Shown: positions 10,863-19,647 of the stretch, piece by piece
Layout of the letters: every line of letters begins with the position of its first letter
Position numbering within the stretch: position 1 is the first letter of the stretch
Origin: a virus
DNA: 64,000 nucleotides
Direction: 5' to 3' (one strand)
IMG/VR virus record: IMGVR_UViG_3300017730_000002
Coordinates: 1-64,000 of that record
Notes under the pieces: generated by a model
What the model was told of the DNA's origin: nothing
Databases searched by the model: none
Seen by the model: the letters and a program-made list of their open reading frames with translations, nothing else
Translations under genes and position numbers: made by a program

Positions 10863-11527
10863 TATCTAAGTGTATTTTGCCCGTCATCAGGACCATCTGT
10901 TGGAACTTGAATAGACATTGTTAATTCTTTTACTACATACTGTTCTATTTCTGAAAATAGATAGTCTGGTATGTTTAATGACTGTTCTTGTTTTATAAGA
11001 CATTTATCTGAATCACAGGTTTCCGTGTCATTTTCAAAAATAGCTTCAATCTTCACAGCATCCCACATAAGGTTTGGAAAGTATAAATACCCATCTAGGT
11101 ACCAAAAGTAATGTCTTTTGTTATACTTAAAAGTTGTACTTTTAGTCATAGAAACAAAAGTACCAGGATCAGTTCTAAATAATTCTATAGAACCATCAAC
11201 TGAAGATACTGTTCTAAATATGGGCCCTTGAATACCTGTTAAAAGATCTGGAATTCTTTCTTTAGTTCTTTTAAAATAACATCCTGAATACACACCTACA
11301 CATGCTGCATCTACCTTATCTACTTCAATAAGTTCTACATAAGGCATTACTTTAAATATGTTACTAATTTTCATTAGCCTAAGCTGGTTATCTTCTCTTT
11401 TCATCAAAGATTGGCCATACTTAATTATAGAATAATAGATTGTTCTATCTGTTAGAAATGGATCTTCCTTAACAGCTTTAAGTGTATTTCTTACTCTTGA
11501 TATTGATTCGCCAACAGTTGTGCTCAT
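10862..11527 (-). CDS. probable head-tail adaptor/ring protein
   Basis: This 221-residue protein begins SISRVRNTLKAVKEDPFLTDRTIYY, the helical 'short exons of Asp-Leu-Thr-Asp-Arg' pattern common to phage connector proteins that stack under the portal. Two Cys pairs occur (CVGVYSGC; CDSDKC). It overlaps the gene on each side by 1-4 bp. I infer a tail-barrel ring or adaptor from the pattern and from the neighbours; a different virion role is possible. Confidence 0.45.
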   Translation of the reverse strand: MSTTVGESISRVRNTLKAVKEDPFLTDRTIYYSIIKYGQSLMKREDNQLRLMKISNIFKVMPYVELIEVDKVDAACVGVYSGCYFKRTKERIPDLLTGIQGPIFRTVSSVDGSIELFRTDPGTFVSMTKSTTFKYNKRHYFWYLDGYLYFPNLMWDAVKIEAIFENDTETCDSDKCLIKQEQSLNIPDYLFSEIEQYVVKELTMSIQVPTDGPDDGQNTLR

Positions 11528-12105
11528 AGGTCAAATTCATTATAGTCTTTTAAAGCATGTTCCTGCTTTTTTAGTCTTATTTCATTAGCTACTTTTTTAG
11601 AGTGGGCTAACTTTAATTTTTGTTGTGGGTCAACTACTATGTAGTTATTCCAATTTTCAGGATATGTTTTAGCAACAGCTCTTTTAAATTCTCTACATGC
11701 TGTAAAACCCCAAAACTCTCTATTTTTAATTTTATGTTTTAAAGTTCCATTAGTAAAAAATATTTTAGCCAGCTTGCCATCACTGTCCCAATTTTTATTT
11801 GACACCTTAACACCGTACTTTATAGATTTAGCAAAATCAATGTTTTTCTTTTTGCTTGCTTGACAAGTTCCAATAAATAAACGTCCCAGTGATTCTGGAA
11901 GCTCCACTCCATTTCGTTTGTCAATTACAGTTTCATAAACTCTTTTGTTAAAAGATTTTATGATTGATCTTAATTCTTTATCCTTTAAGTTTTTATACTT
12001 AGGATACTTTTCTCTAAATCTGTCAAAGAACTCTTTGTTTAGAACTTGATATGTTTCTGCTCTAAATCTTGGAGCCTGTAAGTTAGGTGTATTAAATGCT
12101 TCCAT
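11524..12105 (-). CDS. conserved basic virion-module protein, unknown function
   Basis: This 193-residue, strongly basic protein has a helical N-terminus (EFFDRFREKYPKYKNLKDKE) and a Cys-containing middle (RLFIGTCQASKKKN). It is the first gene of a four-gene coupled set ending with the giant cargo-like gene. A TTG-N20-TATATTA promoter lies immediately upstream with the ATG only about 10 bp beyond the -7 box, so its transcript is nearly leaderless. No family motif was recognised. High Lys/Arg content would suit nucleic-acid or capsid-interior contact, which is inference only. Confidence 0.55.
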   Translation of the reverse strand: MEAFNTPNLQAPRFRAETYQVLNKEFFDRFREKYPKYKNLKDKELRSIIKSFNKRVYETVIDKRNGVELPESLGRLFIGTCQASKKKNIDFAKSIKYGVKVSNKNWDSDGKLAKIFFTNGTLKHKIKNREFWGFTACREFKRAVAKTYPENWNNYIVVDPQQKLKLAHSKKVANEIRLKKQEHALKDYNEFDL

Positions 12106-12115
12106 ACTACTTAAA

Positions 12116-12145
12116 TAATATACTAAAAATTAATGAGATTAACAA
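12116..12145 (-). promoter_or_regulatory. late promoter TTG-N20-TATATTA upstream of the tail operon
   Basis: On the minus strand TTG (12145-12143) is followed after exactly 20 bp by TATATTA (12122-12116). The same element with the same spacing precedes genes at 14431 and 18871. It resembles the Bacteroidota TTG-N19-TAnnTTTG promoter. It sits just downstream of an intrinsic terminator. Confidence 0.55.
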
Positions 12146-12161
12146 GTTAAACAAATATACT

Positions 12162-12193
12162 GAAAAAAGAAAACCCCCACTAGTGTGAGGGCT
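12162..12193 (-). terminator. intrinsic terminator after the 143-residue fibre-like gene
   Basis: Minus-strand hairpin GCCCTCAC-acta-GTGGGGG followed by TTTTCTTTTTT. It separates the fibre-like gene from the tail operon promoter. Confidence 0.75.
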
Positions 12194-12238
12194 TTCCCGT
12201 TGTTAGCCACAGAAACCAACAAACTGCGACAATGTTTA

Positions 12239-12670
12239 TTATCCTAGGATTACTAAATCTGTAATGTTATGTGAGGAATTAGCTATTGTAAACTGTGCTT
12301 TATTTACAAGCGTTATTGTTGTAGTAGGTGTTACATCTACCAAGCTGTTAAATGCTTTTACTGCAACATAAGTCTCTCCTACACCATGTGTAATAGTAGC
12401 AGCAGAAGCACCAGCAGAATAACCTACACCAGTTTTTCTTTCTGTTGTTACTACTTTATTGTCGCAAATATAATTTGCTAATTTAGTAATTACAGTATCT
12501 AAATAATCATTTCTAGAAATTACAGTATCTGTACCGCATAGAATATCTACTCCTGTGTAAACAATACATTGAGCATTGAATACTTCCGAGCAAGTAGGTG
12601 GACATGTTGCAGATACTACATAAGTACCAGAACACCCACAGTTTGAAGTTTTACAAGTTGAACAAGCCAT
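12239..12670 (-). CDS. Cys-rich fibre/appendage-like protein
   Basis: This 143-residue protein starts with a dense Cys region (MACSTCKTSNCGC, CPPTCSEVFNAQC) and then CIVYTGVDILCGTDTVIS. That is the same C-x-x-(Y/W)-x-G-x-D-I-x-C signature seen at the start of the 576-residue upstream gene (CVVWQGPDIPC). The C-terminal half is Thr/Ala-rich beta (ATITHGVGETYVAVKAF). A shared N-terminal anchor followed by different C-termini suggests two fibres or decoration proteins docking on the same virion site. Receptor binding is inference. Confidence 0.5.
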   Translation of the reverse strand: MACSTCKTSNCGCSGTYVVSATCPPTCSEVFNAQCIVYTGVDILCGTDTVISRNDYLDTVITKLANYICDNKVVTTERKTGVGYSAGASAATITHGVGETYVAVKAFNSLVDVTPTTTITLVNKAQFTIANSSHNITDLVILG

Positions 12671-12700
12671 TTTATTTTATTTTATTTTTAATTTTTAATT

Positions 12701-14431
12701 TTATATAAATGCGGTTAAACCATCCATAAAGAAGTAGAACCCACCTAAATTACTTCTGTCACCCGCATCACATGTAAATGGATAAGTAATTGCTGTTACA
12801 TCTGCCTTTAAATCATCTGTATAAGGACTCCATACACTTGGTGTTGCACTAGGTGTTGGATTGGATCCACCTCCTGATGCAGCAACATTAACATATGCTT
12901 GATATAATGCACCACTATAACTTACTACATCTCCCACACTAAATGCATCACTAGCATTCCAAGCAGTATGAGCAGGAAAAGAAGTTATCTTAGATTTAGC
13001 TGCAGTAAAGTCAGGTATTAACTCACCCGCTGTTACATTAGATGTAATAAGTCTTCCAGTTCCAGAACCTTCTAAAATTGTAGATCCAGTAGCTGTTGAC
13101 TCAAAATTACTAGCTGTTTCTACAACTAGTTTACCATCACTTTTTAAACCAATTCTTGATAGCCCCAGCAATCTGCTAGAGCGGCTAGAAACAGTAAAAG
13201 GTCTTTCTAATATTGTAGCAGAATCTAAATAATAACCTTCATCTATTGATTCTCCTGTATTTAAAATTCCAGCTGGAATTACAGAAGTATTTCCATTAAA
13301 TGTTATTTGATTTGCTGGAGTTAATGTAACACCTCCACTTCCAACATAAGGTGCAATCCCTGTTAAAGGTTCATATGCACTTGCAGATGTAAGAGGAATT
13401 AAATTTCCAGACCCATCAGCAAGAGGAATAAAAGCTTGACCTCTAAAGTGAATTACATTACCTATTCTTCTACAAGCAGGTTTAGTAACTCCAGTCATGT
13501 GACTAAATCCGTTTAAAGAAATCCAGCCAGTATCTGTAACTGCAGCACTAAGAACATTTGTTGAACTTAAAGTTAAATCTACTGTAGGTGTATCTAAAAC
13601 AGTAATTACAGGATTATTTTTTGTATACTCCCAAACCTCACACAATACAACCCATAAATTATTGATAGCATCTGCAACAGTAGAATAGCTTGCATCATCT
13701 ATCCAATTAACGTTTGTTGAAAATGCAGCTGGTTTTGTTAATTGTATTGTTGTATCATTTATACATTTTTGATTAACTGCAGCATTTAATTCTGCAGTTG
13801 TTCCTGTTTCAGCATAATAACCACACCATACATTATTAATAAATTCAATAAGGACCGTATCAATAGATTGTGTAGTACCTTTTGATAAGGAACCTATGGT
13901 ACAACCTAGCGTAAAAGTAGGAAGTGTAAATGAAGGTGTTGGTGAATTTTCAAGATTAGATACTCTAATGAGTATATCTGTAATCTGAGCATTTATTAAA
14001 CTAATTTCTTCTGTAATGCTACATATTCTTTCTCCTATTAGCTGAACATAATCAACTAATTGCATAGTAGTTTGCGTACCTGTTTGAAAACATTTTGCAA
14101 CACTAACTACACAGTCAGGACAACCGCTTTCTGTAATTGCAGAAGTATTGTTTTGTATACCTTCTAGCTCACAGATTCTTTTTATTAAGAATTCAATAAG
14201 CTCTTTAAAGTTCTCTGGACCACAAGCTTGTAAATTAAAACAAGTTAAATCATAGTTAGAAACTTTAAGTGTATCTAGTATATTACATAACTCAGTTGCC
14301 AATGCAGATACAACATCTGATACCGTATCTCCTGTACATAAATGTATGCATGGAATATCAGGTCCTTGCCAAACTACACAGTTTGAGGATATGGGACTAC
14401 AAGGCTTATTATCTAAGTTTAAAGGTTTCAT
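12701..14431 (-). CDS. tail-fibre-like virion protein
   Basis: This 576-residue protein begins with the Cys-rich anchor CSPISSNCVVWQGPDIPC and a segment with regularly spaced Cys (LCTGDTVSDVVSALATELC). It continues into a Thr/Ser/Val-rich beta region typical of phage fibres, for example GWISLNGFSHMTGVTKPACRR and VIHFRGQAF, a repeat-like pattern found in phage fibre C-terminal thirds. It has its own promoter and is followed by a short AT spacer before the smaller paralogue-like gene. Likely a host-recognition appendage; no enzymatic motif. Confidence 0.55.
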   Translation of the reverse strand: MKPLNLDNKPCSPISSNCVVWQGPDIPCIHLCTGDTVSDVVSALATELCNILDTLKVSNYDLTCFNLQACGPENFKELIEFLIKRICELEGIQNNTSAITESGCPDCVVSVAKCFQTGTQTTMQLVDYVQLIGERICSITEEISLINAQITDILIRVSNLENSPTPSFTLPTFTLGCTIGSLSKGTTQSIDTVLIEFINNVWCGYYAETGTTAELNAAVNQKCINDTTIQLTKPAAFSTNVNWIDDASYSTVADAINNLWVVLCEVWEYTKNNPVITVLDTPTVDLTLSSTNVLSAAVTDTGWISLNGFSHMTGVTKPACRRIGNVIHFRGQAFIPLADGSGNLIPLTSASAYEPLTGIAPYVGSGGVTLTPANQITFNGNTSVIPAGILNTGESIDEGYYLDSATILERPFTVSSRSSRLLGLSRIGLKSDGKLVVETASNFESTATGSTILEGSGTGRLITSNVTAGELIPDFTAAKSKITSFPAHTAWNASDAFSVGDVVSYSGALYQAYVNVAASGGGSNPTPSATPSVWSPYTDDLKADVTAITYPFTCDAGDRSNLGGFYFFMDGLTAFI

Positions 14432-14446
14432 TCTTTCTGTTATTTA

Positions 14447-14476
14447 TAATATACAAATTTTTATTAAGAATTGCAA
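14447..14476 (-). promoter_or_regulatory. late promoter TTG-N20-TATATTA upstream of the fibre-like gene
   Basis: Minus-strand TTG (14476-14474), 20 bp, TATATTA (14453-14447), ending 15 bp before the ATG at 14431. The -33 element lies inside the end of the upstream gene. Confidence 0.55.
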
Positions 14477-16668
14477 GAGCTAGAGTTATCAGACGTATTG
14501 CAACAATCCGTTGATGGATCACAGGTATAGTCTGGATCTGTTAGTGCTTGTAATTCAATTAGTTCTTTTTTAATAATCCATTTTTCATTTTCTTCAGGAC
14601 AACAGTCTGATATACCATACCTTAATTCTAATACATTTTTGTAAGCTATATCTGCAAAATTGCATGTAATTTTATCATACTTATCAGCACTACATATTGG
14701 AGTATTATAACCAGGTTTTACTTTTCTATCATTCGGAAAGTATTGAGGGCAGAATCCTGTTTTATTTTTATTTTCATCTTCAAAAACACTGCAGTCTCCA
14801 TAGTAATTAAAGATACCACCTTGCGTATTATCTTCAACCCACCTTTGCACACAATACCTTAATGAAGATTGCCCTGATTTAATTGCTACTGTTTTTTCTT
14901 TATCACCATTAGCATTTATAAAAGTATAAATTTGCTCTTCTGTACTACTATTAAATACTGTAGAACATCTAGGTGTAATTGATGTGCAAGAAGAACAATC
15001 TTGAAAACTACTAGTAACTGAAACTTCTTGTGATGCAGCAGGTTCTTCAAGATCATCATATACACTTACTGTATAACATCCAGCACAACCATCTATCTGA
15101 ATTACAGAATCAACATATCCAGCTAAATTTGTAGAAGTAATAATTGAAGGTGTTTCGCTTGTTAAATCACAATCATCTAATTGATAATATTTTGTAAGAC
15201 ATGATGTGCAGTCTGTATATAATATAGGATCTACAATTGTAGTTTGGCTTGGTGGTTGATAGTCTATTTTTTCAACACTCCAGCAATTACAATCATCTTT
15301 TATTACTTTACCAACAAAAGCGGAAAAATCTTGAACTGTATATACAACTTCATTTATTTTTTCACAATTTGTAAGCTTATATGCTACTGTTCCAATACAA
15401 TCTTGACAACTTACATGAGATCTAATTACTGTTACATCTATTGGACAATCGCAAGGAGTTGTTTCTTCTACACTCCAGCAACCTTCATATCCAACTAATT
15501 CAACTACTGTACTTACACCAGCATATGCTGATAGAGTTTGTAAAGTTGAAGTTAGGGTTGCATCTTGTGTAGGATATGAAGTAGGATCACAATTAGTAAG
15601 TAAATAACACTTTTGAACACACTCACCCTCTATACAGTCTGTACCTGTTATAAGAGTATAATCCACACCTTCTACACCCTTAACTATAGGAGGAGCCTGA
15701 GCACAAAATTTTGCTGGTCCGTAAGTATATTGGCTTTTACCATCACAATCAATGTAACTAATGCCACCTGAAGCACCTATTATTTCATAACATTTACAAG
15801 GACAAGCATCTAAATTAAATCCGTTAATTTTTAAAGTTAATGTAGGATTCTGACAAATGCCTGTATTAATTTGCACTAACCAAACTTGACCAGGATAACC
15901 GACTAAGCTAATGTATGTTCCTACATAAGCTTCTAAATTTATTCTAGTATTTATAATAACACCTTCACAACTTGTTAATGTGTAACATGTGTTATTGCAA
16001 TCTGGACAATATCCTTCATTTGTTAAAGGGTTTAACTCATTACATTTAATTGCAGATACATATTCAAACTGAGATATGTAACCTGGATAAGGTAAATTAT
16101 TGTATTCAGCTAAAGTAATTTCAGAACTTGGATCACTTACACTATTGAATGAAAATGTATAACACTGACCTACTTGTAAACCTGTTGCTATATTGGTAGG
16201 AGTTTGTGAAGTAAAACCATTAAATAAATGCACCCCTTCAAAATCTAATATGCTAAACTGTGGAGCTGATGCACTGTCTCCTTGCCAACCTTCACCTTTA
16301 AAGTAAATAGGATTTTCTGTGTCACAACATGGTACAGCTTTAATATAATAATTACCTGCAGCTGGACTACAATCTGGACATTCTACTAAAATCTGAGGAT
16401 CAACACATCTAGAATTTTCATAGTAACCTACCCAACTAGATGCAGGTATATCTGTTACATCACCTACATTTGTTAATCTAGCAACTGTATAACAAGCTTG
16501 TGGAAAAAGAGTAACATCTGTACCAGGTATAGTTATCTGAGAACCGATGTATGTATAAACTCCTGTGTCACCATTTGAAAGTATTCCACTAATATTTATA
16601 ATAGCTTCTGTACCATTTTCAGGACAACAAGGAATTATTTTAAATTGAAATTGACCAGTGGCACTCAT
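14464..16668 (-). CDS. Cys-rich multi-repeat beta protein of the virion
   Basis: This 734-residue protein contains at least four tandem, diverged copies of a roughly 70-residue module. Its core reads CYxLTxC...LxxYVGxxI...GCWSVE...DCxSC, for example CYTLTSCEGVI, CYLLTNCDPTS, AYKLTNCEKIN and YYQLDDCDLTS, each followed by a CxxC pair (CQDC, CTSC, CSSC). Spacing of the Cys residues suggests metal-binding or disulfide-stabilised beta domains. The N-terminal third has further CC/CPDC pairs. It sits between ring/adaptor and fibre genes and is probably a surface virion protein. I do not know a described function. Confidence 0.5.
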   Translation of the reverse strand: MSATGQFQFKIIPCCPENGTEAIINISGILSNGDTGVYTYIGSQITIPGTDVTLFPQACYTVARLTNVGDVTDIPASSWVGYYENSRCVDPQILVECPDCSPAAGNYYIKAVPCCDTENPIYFKGEGWQGDSASAPQFSILDFEGVHLFNGFTSQTPTNIATGLQVGQCYTFSFNSVSDPSSEITLAEYNNLPYPGYISQFEYVSAIKCNELNPLTNEGYCPDCNNTCYTLTSCEGVIINTRINLEAYVGTYISLVGYPGQVWLVQINTGICQNPTLTLKINGFNLDACPCKCYEIIGASGGISYIDCDGKSQYTYGPAKFCAQAPPIVKGVEGVDYTLITGTDCIEGECVQKCYLLTNCDPTSYPTQDATLTSTLQTLSAYAGVSTVVELVGYEGCWSVEETTPCDCPIDVTVIRSHVSCQDCIGTVAYKLTNCEKINEVVYTVQDFSAFVGKVIKDDCNCWSVEKIDYQPPSQTTIVDPILYTDCTSCLTKYYQLDDCDLTSETPSIITSTNLAGYVDSVIQIDGCAGCYTVSVYDDLEEPAASQEVSVTSSFQDCSSCTSITPRCSTVFNSSTEEQIYTFINANGDKEKTVAIKSGQSSLRYCVQRWVEDNTQGGIFNYYGDCSVFEDENKNKTGFCPQYFPNDRKVKPGYNTPICSADKYDKITCNFADIAYKNVLELRYGISDCCPEENEKWIIKKELIELQALTDPDYTCDPSTDCCNTSDNSSSCNS

Positions 16669-16687
16669 ATTATTTTATAACTTTAGT

Positions 16688-16825
16688 TTACTTACTTTCT
16701 TTTAGTTTTGCTTCATAAGCATTTATACATGAACTGCATACTTGTCTTCCATCAGAAGCTGTTCTTTTTTGACAGCCGCATGAAAGAGTTGCACCGCAGT
16801 TTGAGCATTGTGAGCCTGATGCCAT
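16688..16825 (-). CDS. small zinc-ribbon protein (45 residues)
   Basis: A 45-codon frame lies in the 180-bp gap between two larger genes. It encodes four Cys groups, CSNCG, SCGC and CSSC, in the order CxxC-x5-CxC-x11-CxxC, the arrangement of a compact zinc ribbon, followed by a short helical tail ending KLKESK. Start ATG at 16825, stop TAA. Similar tiny zinc ribbons accompany structural genes in many environmental phages (general knowledge). Function unknown. Confidence 0.6.
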   Translation of the reverse strand: MASGSQCSNCGATLSCGCQKRTASDGRQVCSSCINAYEAKLKESK

Positions 16826-16846
16826 AATTTGTTGGTTTTATTGGGT

Positions 16847-17389
16847 TTAACAATTTCTACAATCTAATTTATTTAAAAGCTTTAAAGCATAGTTATATAA
16901 TGTCATTCCTTGTTGTTGTTCGTGACAAGTTTCTACCTTTGCTTTAGCAGCATCTAGATACATTTTAATAAGTCTAAGGTCATTGAGCTTATCTTTGACC
17001 TTAGCAGGAGGATCACAGTCTGCTACATCTATATCGCATAGGATTTTTTGATATAGGTTCATGGCATGTGTCATCCTTAGATGATTGTATTCTACATAGA
17101 CCACATGATTTTGATCTACTATATATTTAATTACATATATTCCATCTGGTAAATTAACATATGATTGACCGCAATTGCTTGTTTGCAATCCTAAATCACA
17201 ACCTGTTAAAGTGTAAGATGTTTCAGGCTGAAAATGAACTTCAGCAGACGTTGTATACCCAGGAACTGTGATGTAGAGTTTTGGATCAAAAACAGCAACT
17301 TGTGGAGAATATACACTTGTGTCAAATATTTTAAACACACATGTATTTCCAACAGCAGGTATTTCTAAACTTAGTACATGATTAGCCAT
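16847..17389 (-). CDS. conserved virion-module protein with LPDGIY core
   Basis: This 180-residue protein has a beta-rich N-terminal half (ITVPGYTTSAEVHFQPE, LPDGIYVIKYIVDQN, VYVEYNHLR) and a helical C-terminal half (MYLDAAKAKVETCHEQQQGM). Cys residues are conserved-looking (GCDLGLQTSNCG, ILCDIDVADCDPP, LDCRNC). I recognise the overall pattern as a recurrent family in large phages of aquatic Bacteroidota but know no function. It follows a terminator, so it may be expressed apart from the 470-residue gene upstream. Confidence 0.5.
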   Translation of the reverse strand: MANHVLSLEIPAVGNTCVFKIFDTSVYSPQVAVFDPKLYITVPGYTTSAEVHFQPETSYTLTGCDLGLQTSNCGQSYVNLPDGIYVIKYIVDQNHVVYVEYNHLRMTHAMNLYQKILCDIDVADCDPPAKVKDKLNDLRLIKMYLDAAKAKVETCHEQQQGMTLYNYALKLLNKLDCRNC

Positions 17390-17400
17390 ATTGATAAAAT

Positions 17401-17440
17401 AAAAAAGGGGAGGAGAAACTATATCTCACTCCCCCTTTAT
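17401..17440 (-). terminator. intrinsic terminator after the 470-residue structural gene
   Basis: Minus-strand stem AAGGGGGAG...CTCCTCCCC followed by TTTTTTATTTT, just after the stop of the 470-residue gene. Confidence 0.75.
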
Positions 17441-17458
17441 GAGTAATTAATTTAACTA

Positions 17459-18871
17459 TTATACTACTGAAATTGATGCAGTAGGACAATCATCATCTTC
17501 TTGATCAGCTAATAAAATACACTGGTCATTACCTGCTTTTGTCAAAACATCATTGATGTCTGTTAACAAGTTGGTGATGTGAGCTCCACCTGTAGGAGAA
17601 ACAATATCAATAAGATATTGATCATTATCAAATGTTCCTGATGGATTGTTAAATCTTGGAATACTATGTAAGATGCTTAATCTATCATAACGAGCTGTTC
17701 TATCAACTTGTCCAGCACCAGTACCTAACATATCATTTCCTTGAGTAATCTCACGGATTCTTAAGTCAGTTGCAAAAGGAATTTGTCTGTAAGATTCTGA
17801 CAAGATAAATTCTCTTGCTACAGTTTCACCAAGACCTTCCGCCTTTTTACCAGGACACTCTTCTACAACACATACTCCAGAAAACTCACATGGATCACCA
17901 TTTAAGTCAACTTCAGAAGCATAAAGTCTTACAGGATCTACTCCGTAAAAATCTGAAGGTTGGAAAGTGCAATCTCCAAACTTAGTATCTTGATAAGCAC
18001 CAACCAATGACATACCAGCACACTGATCGCTATAAGCAGCAGGAGTGTATGCAGATACAGTTGTATTAGTAATTGTACCAGCAGCAATACTAAGTTTAGT
18101 CGCTACTTTAGCTCTACCAGCTGTTTGTACTGCAGCAGCTGTTCCGTCAGGCCAGATAATTGTCATACCAGCAGCATAAGCTCCAGCATCACCAGCTTCA
18201 GTAACATATACTACAGGAATCATAAATGGAGCAGCATTAGCAGTACCATTTGGTCCTGCACCAGTAAGAATAACACTTTCTGAAATTTGCTTAGACCATT
18301 CTAGATATACTGTTACTGGATTAACCTGAGTTGGAGTAATTGTTCCATCAGGACAACATCCTGTATAAGCTGAAAGCTCTTGATAAGCATTGTGATTTAA
18401 TGCTCTTAAAGGAGCACTTCCTTTAACATCAACTCTCAAGTGGTAATTTTCACCACAAAGAAATTTTGGACAACAATCAGCTGTTCCAGCAACTTGAGTG
18501 TAAGGAGTTTTACCAACATGCAAAATTGCACTTTCTGCAGCATGCGATGTGGTTTTCCACATTTTGCTAATATACTTTGGGTTAATACCTTTTGATTTGA
18601 TTGATTCTTTGTACCCTCCGTGGAAAGGTCCAATTTTATCATTTACGTATGGAGCACCAGCTGCAATGATAAACTCACAACCTGTAACCTTATTTGCAGC
18701 AGCAGCTCCACCTGAAGCATCTACTGGAAGAGGTTTCCATGTTTTTGAGTTATACAATGATAATTGTCCTGCTGTAAGAGCTCCAGACAAAGCTGTAGGA
18801 GTTGCAGGCACTGGCGCAACGTAAGAAGACATAATAATTGTCTTTCTAAATGCGTGTGAAAAATAAGCCAT
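17459..18871 (-). CDS. abundant structural protein of unknown class
   Basis: This 470-residue Ala/Gly/Thr-rich protein begins MAYFSHAFRKTI and has paired Cys (TADCCPKFLCG, YTGCCPDG, CVVEECPG). The C-terminal region FILSESYRQIPFATDLRIRE is followed by a beta/helix end. It has a dedicated strong promoter (a doubled TATATTA box) and its own terminator, which fits a highly expressed virion component. An auxiliary capsid, tube-like or sheath-like protein are all possible. The capsid role itself is better assigned to the 539-residue gene next to the portal and scaffold. Confidence 0.5.
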   Translation of the reverse strand: MAYFSHAFRKTIIMSSYVAPVPATPTALSGALTAGQLSLYNSKTWKPLPVDASGGAAAANKVTGCEFIIAAGAPYVNDKIGPFHGGYKESIKSKGINPKYISKMWKTTSHAAESAILHVGKTPYTQVAGTADCCPKFLCGENYHLRVDVKGSAPLRALNHNAYQELSAYTGCCPDGTITPTQVNPVTVYLEWSKQISESVILTGAGPNGTANAAPFMIPVVYVTEAGDAGAYAAGMTIIWPDGTAAAVQTAGRAKVATKLSIAAGTITNTTVSAYTPAAYSDQCAGMSLVGAYQDTKFGDCTFQPSDFYGVDPVRLYASEVDLNGDPCEFSGVCVVEECPGKKAEGLGETVAREFILSESYRQIPFATDLRIREITQGNDMLGTGAGQVDRTARYDRLSILHSIPRFNNPSGTFDNDQYLIDIVSPTGGAHITNLLTDINDVLTKAGNDQCILLADQEDDDCPTASISVV

Positions 18872-18910
18872 TTTTTTGTTTTTTAAATTTTATAAATAAA
18901 TAATATACTA

Positions 18911-18940
18911 TAATATACTAAAAGTTTTTTAATTAATCAA
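18911..18940 (-). promoter_or_regulatory. late promoter TTG-N20-TATATTA (doubled -7 box)
   Basis: Minus-strand TTG (18940-18938), 20 bp, TATATTA (18917-18911), immediately followed by a second GTATATTA copy. It drives the 470-residue structural gene. Confidence 0.6.
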
Positions 18941-18948
18941 CTGTAGAT

Positions 18949-19647
18949 TTAATTATTTCTTTCAGCAGTCTCTGTACCTCTACTAAATTGATTTCCAGAT
19001 TCTATATCTCCAGCTAATACACTAACTGCTTCATCAATAATTAACTCTATAATATCATCTTTAAATTCTGATAGTACTTCTGCCGTAGACTCAATATTAG
19101 TATAAGGATCAACGCAACCTAATATTTGAATCTGTCTAGGTTGTCTGTAATAAATTATTTCGGCATCAGTTACCTCAAATTTATTATTTGTGTAAATATG
19201 TACTTTATTATTAATTAAAGTTGCAAAAGTTTCAGCCCACTCAAAGCTAGGTTGTTTTGCTTTATCTCTAAGAAGTTGATTTAAATTACCTTCTTCTGCA
19301 AGATATACAGTCATTCGTCTATCCTCACAACAGTCATGACAAGCTAGTACATCTACTCGTTTCCACTGTAGATAATCTGAAGGAACTGGTCCTGAAAAAT
19401 AAAGTTCTTTATTTGTTACAACTAATTTATCTGTACTTAGTAATACTTGAAGGTCATCTTTTCTTCTCGTAGATTGTTCATCACCTTCTTTAACAACATT
19501 AATACCATGCAATTGTCTTCTGCACCACTCTACCTGAGCTTTGTTAAAAGCCTCAACAGCTTGCCAAGATTCTATATTATCATAGTCTTGACTATCTAAC
19601 TTATTAAGCCTTTGCTTTAACTTTATAACAATTGTACTATTTAACAT
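18949..19647 (-). CDS. probable ring/adaptor structural protein
   Basis: This 232-residue protein starts with a helical LNKLDSQDYDNIESWQAVEA and AFNKAQVEWCRRQLHG. This is a pattern I associate with conserved tail-barrel ring proteins of crAss-like phages. A Cys cluster (CHDCCEDRR) follows at about residue 105. The C-terminus is acidic. It overlaps by one base the upstream basic gene, linking it to the run of tiny lysine-rich genes. Ring or connector role is inferred. Confidence 0.45.
   Translation of the reverse strand: MLNSTIVIKLKQRLNKLDSQDYDNIESWQAVEAFNKAQVEWCRRQLHGINVVKEGDEQSTRRKDDLQVLLSTDKLVVTNKELYFSGPVPSDYLQWKRVDVLACHDCCEDRRMTVYLAEEGNLNQLLRDKAKQPSFEWAETFATLINNKVHIYTNNKFEVTDAEIIYYRQPRQIQILGCVDPYTNIESTAEVLSEFKDDIIELIIDEAVSVLAGDIESGNQFSRGTETAERNN

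Noticed and set aside
18436-18824. short overlapping frames inside the 470-residue structural gene
   Set aside because: Shadow frames within a well-supported gene with promoter and terminator.
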